Positions 1 to 13,100 of a DNA stretch of 64,000 nucleotides are shown here, piece by piece; position 1 is the first letter of the stretch, and each line of letters starts with the position of its first letter. The translations under genes and the position numbers were made by a program. The notes under the pieces are model-generated. The model was not told where the DNA came from and ran no database searches. It was given only the letters and a program-made list of their open reading frames with translations. The stretch is from contig NC_090945.1 of the NCBI RefSeq assembly GCF_040807025.1, positions 39,859,088 to 39,923,087 of the forward strand. The letters run 5' to 3'. This DNA comes from Struthio camelus. Lineage: Eukaryota > Chordata > Aves > Struthioniformes > Struthionidae.

Positions 1-420
1 CTAAATGGGGTTTTAGTGTGCCACATTATCTTTTTTGTTCCATGTACATTATCACAAATGATGACTGTGTTATTTCTGAACTGTCCTTGGCATGTTGTCC
101 TTCAACCTCTGTTCAAAACTACTGTTGTAATGGTTGTGATTAACTTGGACCCTTTGAGAATCCTTTTTCAGTAGGCTACCACTACGATGCACTGTTTCTT
201 TTACATGGGCTACTGAAAAGGACCTGCCAACGCAAAGAAAAAATATCAAAAGCATTTATCATGCTAGCTTTCATTCCATTTATCTTTTAAAAATTAATGC
301 ACAGAAACAGATACATCTGTTATCAGGGTGCCCTTCAGATTTTTCACTTTTTAGGGGGACATTTAGCTTTCTAAAAGCATCGGGGTATGCAAACGGCTGA
401 AGAAGCATTTCTGTCCCTGC
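1..420. other. Upstream flank, no gene seen
   Basis: This is AT-rich DNA with no reading frame, splice pattern or RNA gene that I can support. It precedes the CpG island of GUCY1B1 and is probably intergenic. Confidence 0.6.
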
Positions 421-664
421 CAAGGCACCGAGGCGCCGACGCCAGCGCGCCCCTGCCCGGACCGACCTACCTAGGCGCGGGCACCCGGCTCGGCCTCCAG
501 CTCGGCGTCAGGCGGGCCCAGGCTCTCCAGCAGGCCACAGAGCACCGGCAGAGGCGGGGGCGGCTCCCTGCTGACAACGACATCGGGGAAACATCAGAGG
601 GAGGCACGTGCTCCCGAGACTCCCAGCTAACGCCGTTTTCTATAACACGGTGCCAAACGCACCC

Positions 665-685
665 GGGGGGGGGGGCGGGGAGGGG
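665..685 (+). other. G-quadruplex-prone G tract
   Basis: A run of eleven G is followed by C, four G, A and four G. This satisfies a four-tract G4 pattern on the + strand, about 450 nt upstream of the start codon. Confidence 0.5.
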
Positions 686-980
686 TACAGGCCGCGGCCC
701 GGCCCTCCCGCCCTCTCCCACACCTCCGCCTGCGGCGGCGGCCGACGTCGCCTCCCGCACCGGCTCAGGAGCCACCGGCCCCACCGTGCACCAGGCAGGG
801 CGCCCAGGTGACCCACCTGGCTGTCAGGCCGGGCCCCAACCGGCCCCGGTCCCCGCCGCCCGCCCGGCTGCCCAAGGCGCGCGGGCCCCAGGCCGTTACG
901 CGGAGCCGCGCGGACCGCGCCTCGCGCCCAGCCCCCGCCGCGCCGCGCCGCCGCAGCCCCCGGCCGCCGCACTCCCGCCT

Positions 981-1025
981 CCGCCCCTGATTGGTTGCCG
1001 GCGCGGCGGCCGCGCTTGCCATTGG
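981..1025 (+). promoter_or_regulatory. GUCY1B1: Core promoter: GC box and two inverted CCAAT boxes
   Basis: CCGCCCC (an Sp1-type GC box, 981-987) is followed by ATTGG at 990-994 and ATTGG at 1021-1025. The latter two are CCAAT boxes on the minus strand, spaced 31 bp apart (about three helical turns). They lie 115-150 nt upstream of the ATG. Paired CCAAT boxes are the usual arrangement for NF-Y. CCAAT-binding factor has been reported to drive the human beta-1 gene, so this is probably the conserved core element. Binding is inferred, not shown. Confidence 0.75.
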
Positions 1026-1139
1026 CTGCCGCCGGCCGCCACTCGCGGCGGCGGCCGTTGAGGGAGGCGGCGCGGCGGCGACCGTCGCTTTTCTGCTCGG
1101 CGGCGGCGGTGACGGGCGCGGAGCGGCATCATCACCACC

Positions 1140-1142
1140 ATG
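1140..1142 (+). CDS. GUCY1B1: GUCY1B1 exon 1 coding part (initiator Met only)
   Basis: The start codon is followed immediately by a strong donor, GTGAGC, so this exon contributes only Met1. The context is ACCACC before the ATG, with A at -3. The genomic +4 G belongs to the intron, and after splicing +4 is T (TAC, Tyr2). The choice is forced: exon 2 opens with Tyr2 and has no in-frame ATG that would fit the family N-terminus [12 protein letters not shown]. The exon's 5' end lies somewhere in the upstream CpG island. Confidence 0.9.
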
Positions 1143-4100
1143 GTGAGCGCCGCGGGCTGCCCTCCCTCCCTGCCCGCCGGTACCGCGGCCTGCCCTCTCC
1201 GCGAGCCAGCGGGGCCGGGGACGGGCGGGGAGGCTGGAGCCGTTGAACGGAGATGGGCCGGGTCCGGGGTGGGGCGGGGGGGAGAGACAGCGGGGAGCTG
1301 GGCGCCGGCGGTTATTTTCTTGGGGAGGGAGGTCGTTGTTGCGGAGCGGTGGAGGCGGGGTGGGATGCTGCGGGGGGGGCTGAGGGCGCTGCCGCCCCGG
1401 TGCCTGACCGTGCCGCCGCCTCTCCCCGCCCGCAGTACGGCTTCGTCAATCACGCCCTGGAGCTGCTCGTCATCCGCAACTACGGCCCCGCCGTCTGGGA
1501 GGACATCAAGTAAGTGTCGTTCCCTCCCCTGCCTCCCCCCTGAAACCCCATCCTTCCGCCCCCCGGGGGCGCCGGGCCGGGCTCGGGCTGCGGTGCCTCG
1601 CGCCGGGGGTCGGGCCGGGCGGCTGCGGCCCGATGGGGTCCGATTTGCCGCCCAGTGCGGCGTTTTGGTAACGGCAGGTCTATATAAACGTGCTTTCTGC
1701 CAGAGGCTGGCAGAGGTCTTTCAGCTGCGAGCGTGTCTCTTCGCCTTTTGGTGCCTGGGGCCTTTCGTAATGCGGCGGAGTCTTGCCTTGTTCAGTCTTC
1801 ACTGGTCTTTTGGAGTCGCAACAGAGGTAAAATAGGTCCCTGCCGTTCCCTCGAATAGAAAAAGTATATGGCAGAAGTAATGAGCAGGCAGAGTGTCCCA
1901 GACACTGTGGAAGTCCTCCTAGAGTCAGGCCACTAGTTGATGGATGCAACAGCTACATCTCATTGCTTTCCTGAAGAAAGAGAGGTGCAACATTTTGTTA
2001 ATAAACGCTATGTAAAGCTAACATGAGGTTTTTTTTTTAATAATATCTTCAGGTTGAAGTTGTAAAAAAGGCACTGCATATAGAAATATTTTTAAAAAGG
2101 TGTAAGTATTTATGGAGTTGTAAGCTTACTTTGTAAGGCTTCAGGTAACTATGTAGTTAGAAGAAACCTTTGAATAACAGGTGATAGAATGTGATCTGAG
2201 GTACAGTATGTTTTAAGTGAGAAGTAAATTATCCAACCTGGAGAGAGTAATCTTTCCACTGGACACATTCCCCCGTATTTTTCTTTCCAACTTCCTGTGC
2301 TCCAATTTCAATAATATATCAATGTAGCTGTTTTGCCATAGTCCCAATACAATTTTCTGAGCCAAAGGACTGCTTTTTCCCTGCAAGATTTTTGTGACCA
2401 TGACACATTCTTTCATGAAGCCATTCCTTAAAAATGTGATGATCTTGTGCAGTACTATGAAATCAGAAAATCATAAAAATCTTGGTTGGAACGGACCTCT
2501 GGAGGTCATTTAGTCCATCTCTGCTCCAGCCAGGACTGTTACCAATACTGTAGCAGATCTCAGCTTTGGCCTTATCTAGCTTAGTCTTTAAAACCTCCAA
2601 GGATGGAGAGTATGCAGTTCTGGTTGTGTGATTCTGGTTCTGCGGACAATTAGTACTGCAGGAATCCATAACGGTTAGTCTGTGGGTTATACTTTGTTAA
2701 TGCTGTTCTAAAGATTCCATAGATGAGTCTTAAGTGAATGTCACACAGCTCTGGACTGCAAGTTAAATGAGAGTTGTATACATTTATTTTTCTTGCATAC
2801 CTTAGCTAAGCACACCAATCCATTTTGATTTTATTTGACACATTTAAGTTAGACTTAGTAAAAAAAAAAAGATAGTGAGACTAATGAACTATTAATGCGA
2901 CTATAATTTCCCATGAAAATTATAATAAAACATTTAAATATAATAAAGACTGACCATTCCTTAGCATGTCATGTCTTACTGACATGCATTTGATTGTGAT
3001 GGGCTCTTTTGTGCATATTACCCACTGAACAGAGCTTGCACTTGAGACTAGTCCATCTGAGAAGATACAAGCTCTCCTGCCCCATTAAAAGAGCATGCTG
3101 AGGATGGTTAGAACCCAGTCATAACTCCTGATGCATCATATTTTTAAAATATTACACACGATAGAATAATGAAGATCTTCCAAAGCATAGGAGGAGTTTT
3201 ACTCATTTAACATTTTTAGGAAATTAATAGAAAGATATGAAAGGTCAGAAAATTCGGGAAGCTACTGCATCCAGATTCTGTTTTTCAGCTGAGAAACATT
3301 GCTCTCTGTTTTGTAGCAGTCCAATATTTAGACTGTGCTTATCAGCTCAGAGAGAAGATGGCTTACTGGAAGGAAGCTGTATTATACCACCACCTGAACA
3401 GAAGAATGGAACATCGTCTGTGCGAAAAAGACAACATATATGCAACAGCAGCCATAGCTCCACATGTAAAAAGGGTTTGCTGCAGGGTGTTTATTCAACA
3501 GGATTCATCTTGAAAACTAGTATACTCCAGAGTTTAGAAACCAGCAAACAAATGCTTGTATCTCACTGAAGCAGATTATAGTGAGTGTGCTGGTTTAGGG
3601 GATGTTAGAAGGTCCATTGGTAGCCACTAAATGCTTGTTGTTTTAGGTTCAGTAAGTTCCTGTTGTATACTTACCATAAAGCATTCATAGAAGAGGTTAT
3701 ATGTATTACTGTATATAAGCAAGTATAGACTTCTTGTAAAGTTTTTGTTAAAGCTGTTAATCTTTTAGGAAACAGGAAGATATAGACCAATTTTGAGGCA
3801 TGCTAGGTTGAATCCCTGATGACTGAAGACATGGATAATTGTTGGAGTCAACAATCTGTTTGAAAAAAAAAAAAAGGACATGAAATGAGTTTTGCACTGC
3901 CTGAATTTGCAAGAACTTAAGCATTTCTGTGAAGCAGAAAGGCCTCTGGTAGCAGGCATCAGTACAAAATTAGACAGCTGCGCTTATCTTTGAATCCTTT
4001 CTTTCTTTCATGCTGAGCTAATAGCATACTGTTATTTTGCTCTTCCCGAAGTCACTGCAGAAGCTATGAATCAGCATTGCAGAGTGGTGGATTGTGCTTG

Positions 4101-7100
4101 CTGAGTGATTCTCAAATGCCAGTGGGTGAATTTTTACTTAACATTGGTAGAAGTGATAGGGAAATGTACAAATGAGTAAACTGAACTAATAAAAACAGGT
4201 CATTCTATGAAGTAAAACATATACTTACGGAAAAGTTAAAAACTGTATTGAAAGGGTTTGGGCCTTCTAAAGTATGAAAACTTGTCTTCTGTGGCTTCTT
4301 CAATCAAAAGTGACATTGAGTGAATTTCTTAACTGTGGAGCTCAGAAGACCAAATAGCTGAATTTGAAATACTTGTGAGAGTGCTGTTTTTATTGCCATC
4401 ATTTAGCATTAATTTACAGTCAGAATAGCAACGTCAAGTCTGTTTCTGATATTTCATTAGTTTTTTAACACTTGTGAAACCATCAGTCTGAAAAAGATGT
4501 GTACTGATTTCATTTCTAAATGTCACAGAGTGAAATCCTTGGGAAAGTTGGTCTCCATGTTTTCATCTTATTATAAAACAGAGCATAACTAAACAGAGAA
4601 CATTTCTTTGTATATCGGATGATTTTACAGTGACATGCTAAGCTCATGGAAAAATTACAGTATATGCTGTGAAATTTGAGTGAATATCAATTTTGATGAC
4701 TCGTGGAAATATGGGTTGGTTTTGCTAAAGAACTAGAACTGAAGAGCATAAAAAACAAAAACAATTCAGAGCCTAAGCCAATATGACTCATCCCAAAGAC
4801 ACTGAGTTCAAAATAAAATGAAGAAAGCTGACATATGACTGATGGAAATAATCTTAATTTATCATCAGTCTTCGTTCAATTTTCTCAGCCTCAGAGTCCT
4901 CAAAGTTTATTTCTCCTTAGTTTTTCTCTGATTACTACTCATAGAATTGAGAACTTGGGCTGATGGACAGTTTCTTCCTTCTGAGGCCCTACTACTTTAT
5001 TGTAGCATTACAGGGATTTAGTTAAACTGATTGACAGAGGGGAGTGAGAGCTATTTGGGAGAGTCCCTCTGCAGTTGCTGAATACTACAGCAGCAGATTT
5101 GCCTTAGTGGAAAGTGAGGATGGTTCAACATATTAATTTCTTTTGCTTACTGGCAGTTGTAAGCTGCATGTTGCACTTCTCAGTTTACTCTCTCAGCCCT
5201 GGGGAGGAGGGACGTAGAACCTGGAGTACGTGGAGACATGTTGCTTTGATCAGCGCTCTGCTAATCTTGCAAGCAGTCATTTTCTTGCTAAATAAAGTAT
5301 TATTTAGAACTGTTACCACATTTTTGCTGAGAAGGTGCTTTTCGTTTGTTGCTTCCCTGATTAAGAAAGAACCTCTCTCAAATCCCTTATTTTGTAATTG
5401 TTACATGTAGGCAGTTTTTCAGACTGGGTGGCCACAATTGCCCTGGCTTGAAAAGATGGTTCTCAAGATTCCTGTGGCATTAGAGATCTTCAATTCTCCT
5501 GCAGCCAGCATAAACGCTAGCTAATATGAACAAAAAATCGTGAGCCCTGACTACTTTCACATACGTGCAGTTGTGTGCTCGTGTCTGATCAAGGTCAAAT
5601 TTGTGCTGGTGGGTGGTGCAGTAATGTGTCAACCTGATAATAAGTGGTGTTCATGGAACTACCATGTAGGTATCTAGCCAAAACAAAACAGTTGCCCACA
5701 TACCAAACAAAAAAGAAAACCAGCAAGAAAGGGCTTGTGGAGTTTTGTCTTCTCTGATATGTTCAAGAGATGTTCTCCTGGTGGATATATTTAAATGGAT
5801 GTGTGGTTACATGTTTTTAAGAGATGCTTCTGTGATGGTAAAATGTGCCTTGTTCTGCAACAGTTATCACATCTATCTGAGCTGCGCAGCCAGTACATAT
5901 GAAATCCTGAGCACTCCGTTCAGCAGCTCTGAAGGTTTAATCACGTAATGAACTGAAACATTACCAGGAATGTCTTCCTGAAACAGTATCCACAGCTTCA
6001 GGGACCATGTGTGGGAGCTAAGGCAATGTTACAGTCTGGGAATGTGTACATAACTTATCCTATGTTTCCCAACAGTTTGCCTCTGAGTTTGATTATTGTT
6101 AAATGAATACAGGGTTTTCCCTTTGGCTCCTAAATAGGCCAGGTTAGATGCTCAAACTTTGACACTTTGGAATACGTTTCCAAGAAAAGGACTGAGAACT
6201 TGAATGTCTGATATAAAAAACACCTTAGAATGCTTCACCACAAGACTGGAATAAACTAGTATTTTCCCACATAGAGGCGTGTGAAAGATCTGATTTGGGG
6301 AGATGAAATGACACAGTTATTCAACTGCAGTCTCCCTCTTCCTTCCGTTTCTATGATAGAGTTCCCCACAAAAATATGCATGGCCTGATGAGCGTAGACC
6401 AGAAGCTGAAAACTCTGTGCTTGCAAAAACCAAACACCTAAAGAGGTGAAACCACTTACTGATTGATTCTAGAGAGCAGCATCTATGTTGAAACTTGTGC
6501 AATAACAAAATAGGCATCTCTTGCCCCAAGAGCAATGTATCCTTTGCTGTTCTGTACCTTAGTCTGAGCTGCAGAAAGCAAGAAATAGTGTTGTGTTTTC
6601 CTGGTGCTGGCTCAATGCTTAGCGTGGAATCAAGGCATTATCCTGCCTTTGCCCTTTTTTGGTACTCCTTTTGTGGATCAGGCTGGCATGTGCTGTCCAC
6701 GCGTGCTCTTAAATGTCGAGACTCAAGGTCTGGGGAGCCTGTTGTGTTTTGCCCAAGTTCCATCTAATTTCGAATTAAAACTGAAGCTGTCTTTGTTACT
6801 TTTATAAATCAAGCCCAACCATGTTGGCCTGAATATGAGTGAAGTGAACAGACAGCTCACTTGCTCTGAAAAAATGTGGTTTGAGTAGCTCATTTAGGTG
6901 CAAAAAGCTTCATTGACAGAAGAAAGAAGAGAATTTGATTCTCCAGGTTATCTCTGAGTGACCTGACTCATGCAGCCTATATCCTCAGCCTCATCCCCTC
7001 TGTCCTTCGGATGGATCTTGGATCTTGCAAGCAGCTTGAGTAGACAAAGGCATTCACTGAATGAAGGCCACATGAATGAATGGAAAGAAGGAGAGGAAAC

Positions 7101-10100
7101 AGGGGTCATGTCATTAAAGTCCTTTAGAGGGTGGAGTGAAGGAAGGCGGGATAAGTAGGAAGAAGAGGATGAGAAGAATAAAATTCTCTTGCACAGGTAA
7201 TCATAATGCAGATCTTTCCTGACTGATGAGCACTCAGTCTTTTAATTGTAGTGTAATTCTGGCATGTAATTTTCCAATTAAAATAATCTTACTACAAAAG
7301 GAAATTTTTAGCCCATGGCAACCACATTAGCACTCTCATTGTTATCAGTAAGGTGGGAGCCTCTAGATCCATTTGATGGTCCTTTGTCCCTTGAGTTAAA
7401 GGCATATTTCCTTCACCTACTAAAAGGGTACGTGGTGACAGTAGTTGGTTGCCGCAGCCTTGCGTAGGTGAATGTGGATGTAAATGATGACGTCTTCCTA
7501 ACACATATTTCAGGAAATTAAGGGGTTGCTTCCCTGGTGCCACTCTCCTACCTTATCATCTGACTCTTGGGCTCCTTGCATAGCAAGTCCTACACTGACA
7601 TTCCTTGCAAGCTGTTTCCAAGCTACCCCCACGTCCAGGCTGTCCCATTGCTTGAAAGGCACGGTTGTCCTTGGTCATCTCCTCACTGAAGCTAAACGGC
7701 AGGACCGGTAAGCTCTTCTCAACCCTAGGCTTGTTGTGCTCACTCTGGCCATGTCCTTGTGTGTTAGCATGAGACTGTTGTGCGCAGTCATGCTCTTTTT
7801 GCCCTAGTTTCCACTGGGAAGAAGTTGGAGGAGAAAAGGATGATCTGCAGGTGCTGGATCAAAGATTTCTCCTTTGGATTCTTGGGCTTTACAATAGGAT
7901 GTGCTGAATAGCATGAGATACGTATACATGGACCTAGTGTTTGGAAGTGTGCACAAAGGGAGAGCAAAACTCGATTGCTTGTCCTTTGAGGAAGGAAATT
8001 TTTGTTGTCCTCCCCCAGACTTTGCACGTTGTTGCCTATCAAGCCTCTAGGTTAGTTCACCCATCAAAGTTTGGCTTCTGTAACTGCCCTGTTATAGTTA
8101 AAATGGTGAAACACTGACAGCTGGATAATTTTGCTGATGCAATATAACTGGAAAGGTTCTCTCCTCTGCTTCAGATTGGTGTCAGCTGAAGTGCTGGAGA
8201 AGCCTGTATCATCTGGGGAAGTTAAATAAACTGTAGGGCTATTATTTCCATTAGAAAACTACACAGACACACAGCAATTTCTACCTCATATCAGTAAATA
8301 TTAGCATAGGTCAGACCTCAGGTACTCAGTGTGGGCTTTTTCAGTAAGATGTAGGTGATTTAAGAATATACATTTTTTGGATAAGTTTTCAAAGGCAATC
8401 CTAGCACTAAGGTACATCAGTATTGTTGCAGGTTAACTGGTTAAGTCAAAGATGATTCATTTATGCCATTAAAATGTCCTTCATTGACTTTCAGTGGAGT
8501 TTAGCTACTTCTGAATTCTCTGGCGGGATGTAATATTCTGATTAATTTTCTGTGTTTGCAGTTATATTCCAAAATATTAAATAATACAGATTTAAATAAA
8601 ATAACAGAAACTCTAATCAACTGTGCCTTTAAGAACATGTATTAGTTTTTTACAGGGAAAAGACTTTTGAACTTGCATTATTTGGAATTTCTGCCGTAGC
8701 AAACACACTGCTTTTATGCTTCTTAAACAATAAAATTCTTTTTTTTTTTTTGGTCTAAAAATAAATGCATTAGTCTTCTGTGTGTATACTTAGTTCAGAC
8801 TGTTACCTTGACAAAAATAGTTTTCTCTGCTTCTGTGGAAAAGCACAATTTGTTATTGTTGACAAATCCTGTGAAAATCAAAATTTTGACCTATTGCTGC
8901 TGTTCAGCAAAATGTTTAGACATAATGGTAATTTAAACTGTGCTACAGTTTGCTTTTTAAGAAACCTCGAAAATTATACAGAGACACTGTATTGAAAGGC
9001 TTGTTACAAGTTGCAAGCAGTAAGTTCTTAAGGCTTGAGAGATGCTGGAATTGAGGTGGCTTATGCGTCTGATTGGCTGGTAGCAAGTAAAGTCCATGGA
9101 ATCTGTGCTTTGAGCATAAAACGTGCTAAGTACCTTGACAAAATAGGTCCACATGTCTCAAACTGGGCACCCAAAATCAATGAAGCCTTTTGACCCTTTA
9201 TTGTTACATATGATACATTATATTGTCATTACAGACACTCTTGGATTATTTCTTGATTTTGGCTATACTGTCAATTTAAAATGGAAAAAGTAAGTTGGCC
9301 TCACTAGCTAATTAAGAGAGAACTAATTAATGCTTGTCCATGCAAGTATTATAGGGACCAGTTCCACAGAAAGGCTTGTTAGAGAGGAGTAATTCTGTCT
9401 TTAGAGCTGTGTTTGAAAACGACACTGTAAATGAGGCCTGAGGTTGTATATTGAGCAATGGGATAAAATAAAATATTGACTAGTTGCAAATTAACTGAGT
9501 AGGCTCAGTCCTCAGTACTAAAAGAAGCAGTAACCCTGGTGGGGAAAAGAATCAAGTTCTGTGGGCACATAGATGTGATTGGTAGGTTCATGCTGGGTGA
9601 ATGCAGGAGGAAAAATTAGATTGCTGACTGCGGTTTTAGGTTGAAGGTCCTTATTTATTTTGGTTTGTGTGGGACTCGATTTAAAATATATGTATATGTT
9701 CAGATGTAATATAATTGCATTGGTCTACGAAAAACCATGAAAACTTTTTTTTTCTGCCTCCTGAGTACTGTGCATCCACTGTGTGGATTTACCCAGTGCT
9801 GAAGATGGAGGATTAATCTCATCGATCAATCTCATAAGGAAAAAAAATGAATTAAATGTACATAGATGTCAGAAGGGGACTTTGAAAAGCCATTTGTGAT
9901 GAGAGGACCATAGATTATTTTTTAATTTTAACCAGTCATTCCTCTTAACATTAATAAGTGTTTATTCAGAAAGTGGCTTTAAGTAGTAACATTTATCGTT
10001 GTTTATGTTTCTAAGTCTTTATTCCATATTATTCTAAAGTTTTAAACTTTTTTTTAAAAAGCTTTCTTAAAACAAATGGTTGATGTTGAATAGATGATTC

Positions 10101-13100
10101 TGCATGGGTCTAGCTGTTACTGTTCACAGGATTTGTCGGGTCAGGACACAACACTTCCTGCTCCTTCAGTTCCTCGCAGCGGAAAGACCAGTTTGAAGGA
10201 GGTCAGGAGATGAAACTATGTGGATGCCAAATTCTTTAATTCCTCTGGGAAAGGCTTAGCGAAAAAGAAATAGTTGCATGATACGAAACAGAGGTGTGTA
10301 TGTGCTCTCTCTCAGGTGCTTTGCAATTTTCCAGAGTGGGGAAGTACTTTGAGATCTTTCAGGATACCAGCTGTTATATCACTTACTCTTATAAATTAAA
10401 TGCTTAAAAGACTATTTGGTAAATAGCATTCCTTTTAGTCCCCTTATGTAAAAGGAAGCAAAATAATACTAGCTTTGTATTTTTTGTAATATTTTTAGTA
10501 TTTGGAGCCGTAACAAAGAACTTTTACATTTGTTGCGGTTGACTGTATCTCTAAGATTATCTTGTTTTGAAAGCCTACATTAAACACTCATCTCCAGCCT
10601 GTAAAACTGGGAAACAGCTCTGAGCTCTGAAGTCTATATATATTCCTATTTACTTTACCCAGAACATCATTTTCCTGGATAGATTCCCATTTTTATTTAA
10701 TCTTGTTAACTCAGTGTAATTTATGTTTTTTTCCCAGCTGGTTGTTTAAAGTGTCTTTAGGCCATCCACAATCTTTTTTCTTTCTTTTTTCTTTTTGTAG
10801 GCAGTGGGAAGAGTGGATCAATATTTTTAACAATTTTTAGCAAAGCACCTTTGTGAAATGTATGAAAAAAGTTGAGGAGCATTTTAAATAACACATACCA
10901 TCTGTGAAGGAGTGTAATGAGCAGTAAATTTGCCGTTTTAGTGTAAAAGAGATGCAGAGGCACTGATTTTGATTTCACTGATATCAAATGTAGTTCTGAC
11001 ACATGTAATTCTATTTAACAGTGTTACTCTTGGAACTGAATGAAACTTGACGTGCTCCCATCAGTGACATCAGAATCACGATGGATGTCTAAGTGCGGTA
11101 CTGTTATTTTGTCATTAGTACTGTTTTGACTGGTCTCTTCAATTTAATGAGCACTTTTTCCATCCCTGGCACCAACTATGATTAAGCACAATAGTGGCAA
11201 AAGTCCCAGCAGAAACAATGCCTGTCGTGGAAGTCCTAGAGGTGGTGTCGGAAGTAGCTGTTGTTGTGAGGTGTTCAAGGTGACACACCCTTAGGACTGT
11301 AGTTTTGATAGGAGGAGGTCCAGTTGTATTTTCGATGCGCTAGATGATCTGTAAAAGTGATCCCAGCAGCTTCTAACTAATAACGCAGCTGTATCACAGA
11401 GAAGCCTGTGCATCTTCAGGATGCAAAGTAAATTGTTCCATAGAGTTTTGTGTCATATTTTTTTCTTGTTTGCATGCATTACATTTTGTCAGTATTTACT
11501 GCAAGCACAGTTCCTTGATGGGAAGGATATTTTTCTGGAAGAAATGTTCTTAAATTCCAGCTTTATGGTTGACCACAGAGTTAGAAAAGCAAGTGCTACC
11601 GCAAAAGAATAAAAGTTCTGACAGCAGCAGCCTTTGACTTGATTGTAATTTATTCCAATTGCCTTTACATGCTACAATCTCACAGCAAAACTACATTAAC
11701 CCCCCCTTTGTTTAGGGTGTGCTATGTAAGTAAAAGAAACACGTATACAGGTCCATCTTGACATGGCATCTGATCCTTCTAAGTTGCATTTAAGATCTCT
11801 GAAGACAGCAAAAGAAATCCTTACCACATCAAAAAAAAAAACTTCCTCTGTGTTTTTAGAATTTTAAAGATCCACAAAAGTAGCAAGTCTCTTTCCACAT
11901 ATACAAATTAGGAATCTCTATACTAAGCAAAAATGAGTCACTTCTGGATCACATCTCATTGAACTTTACAGTGTAAAGTCTGAGAGTAAAATAAAAATGT
12001 GTGCAATCTGCGGTTTAAAAATCTGTAGTGCAAGATCTGTTCTGATTTTTTTAAGGATAATTTTTGTCTGAATCTTTGCTAGCACCTAACTCACTCTCTG
12101 AGAGTTGTTAACATTGCCTTTGAGCATTAGTAGTGTTTTCACATACTAAACTCCCTTTACAATGGGAAAGATTTTCAAAGAGCCCATTGTATACACGTAG
12201 TATATCACCTGTAATGCTATTCTGTGCTGCTAGACTAACAGTAATTATGAGGGTGTTAGCATGACCGGTGGCTGCCTCCCTTCCTCCAGATAATGGGAGG
12301 AAAGGCTGCTTTAGGACTGGATTCTGCTTTGATCTACTCGAGTAGATTTTTTTCCATTGATTTGAATGATGTCAAGGTCACGTCTGTACGTGAGAAATCT
12401 GTCCTCTGTGTAGCTGTGTTATTTTCCATGGTGCAATAGATGCGGTTCTCTTCCATGGTAAACTTCCTCAGATTAACCTGGCTAATACATAGTTTTGGAG
12501 GACAACAAATGCATTTTAGAAAAGCTTTGCTGAAATCTGTTTTCCTCAATTTGGATAGTTCTGTGTAGTCATTTGAAATTAGTCTAGAGCGAATAGAAAG
12601 GGTTTCCAAACCCTAACAGTTAGGACAGGCATAACTTGGGAGGTAAGTAAGTTTTGAAGCATGAAATAACACGGCCCATGCGCTGACAACAGGAGTCAGT
12701 TTAGGCAAGACCATCAGTCTCTTGGAATTTTTTAAAGTTTTGTACATAAACTTATTGGGAACAAAGCACACCCTTCTTTTGTTTTTAGAAATGTAAATGT
12801 AACATGAATTATAAATCATGCTCTGTTTGACTTGGAAGTGGTTTTGAAAGAAAGGCCACATAAAAGTTAAAAGTTTGCTACTATAGTGTTGCTACTTCAG
12901 TAAGGAATTAAACAAGGCTAGACTGTTGGCTCATTTCCAGTTAAGCCGTTAACAACAATAACATGCAGTGACTTTCTTAATACCTTTGTGATCAGACACC
13001 AGGATCCGCAAAAAACATTATAGCTATGTGAGCTTACTGTAATTGTTTTATCTGATCCAAAACTAGAAATAAAGACTGCAGCAAAACATTTCAAGGGAAA

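Larger units (their letters stand above)
420..1660 (+). promoter_or_regulatory. GUCY1B1: CpG island promoter of GUCY1B1
   Basis: The base composition switches sharply from AT-rich to GC-rich with dense CpG, and back again after about 1660. The island covers the presumed core promoter, the 5' UTR, exons 1 and 2 and the first 150 nt of intron 2. There is no TATA box before the start codon, which fits a CpG-island promoter with dispersed initiation. The exact transcription start cannot be read from sequence; it is probably between the CCAAT boxes and the ATG at 1140. Long open frames on both strands here are GC-content artefacts. Confidence 0.9.

Noticed and set aside
387..1835. Long open frames on both strands in the CpG island (up to 231 codons)
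   Set aside because: The low-complexity Pro/Arg/Gly/Ala content is what GC-rich DNA gives by chance. They overlap the promoter and introns 1-2, and the true frame here is only Met1 plus exon 2.
5114..5410. 98-codon frame with hydrophobic, membrane-like stretches in intron 2
   Set aside because: There is no recognisable family, no splice or promoter context, and T-rich DNA readily mimics hydrophobic segments. It is most likely chance.
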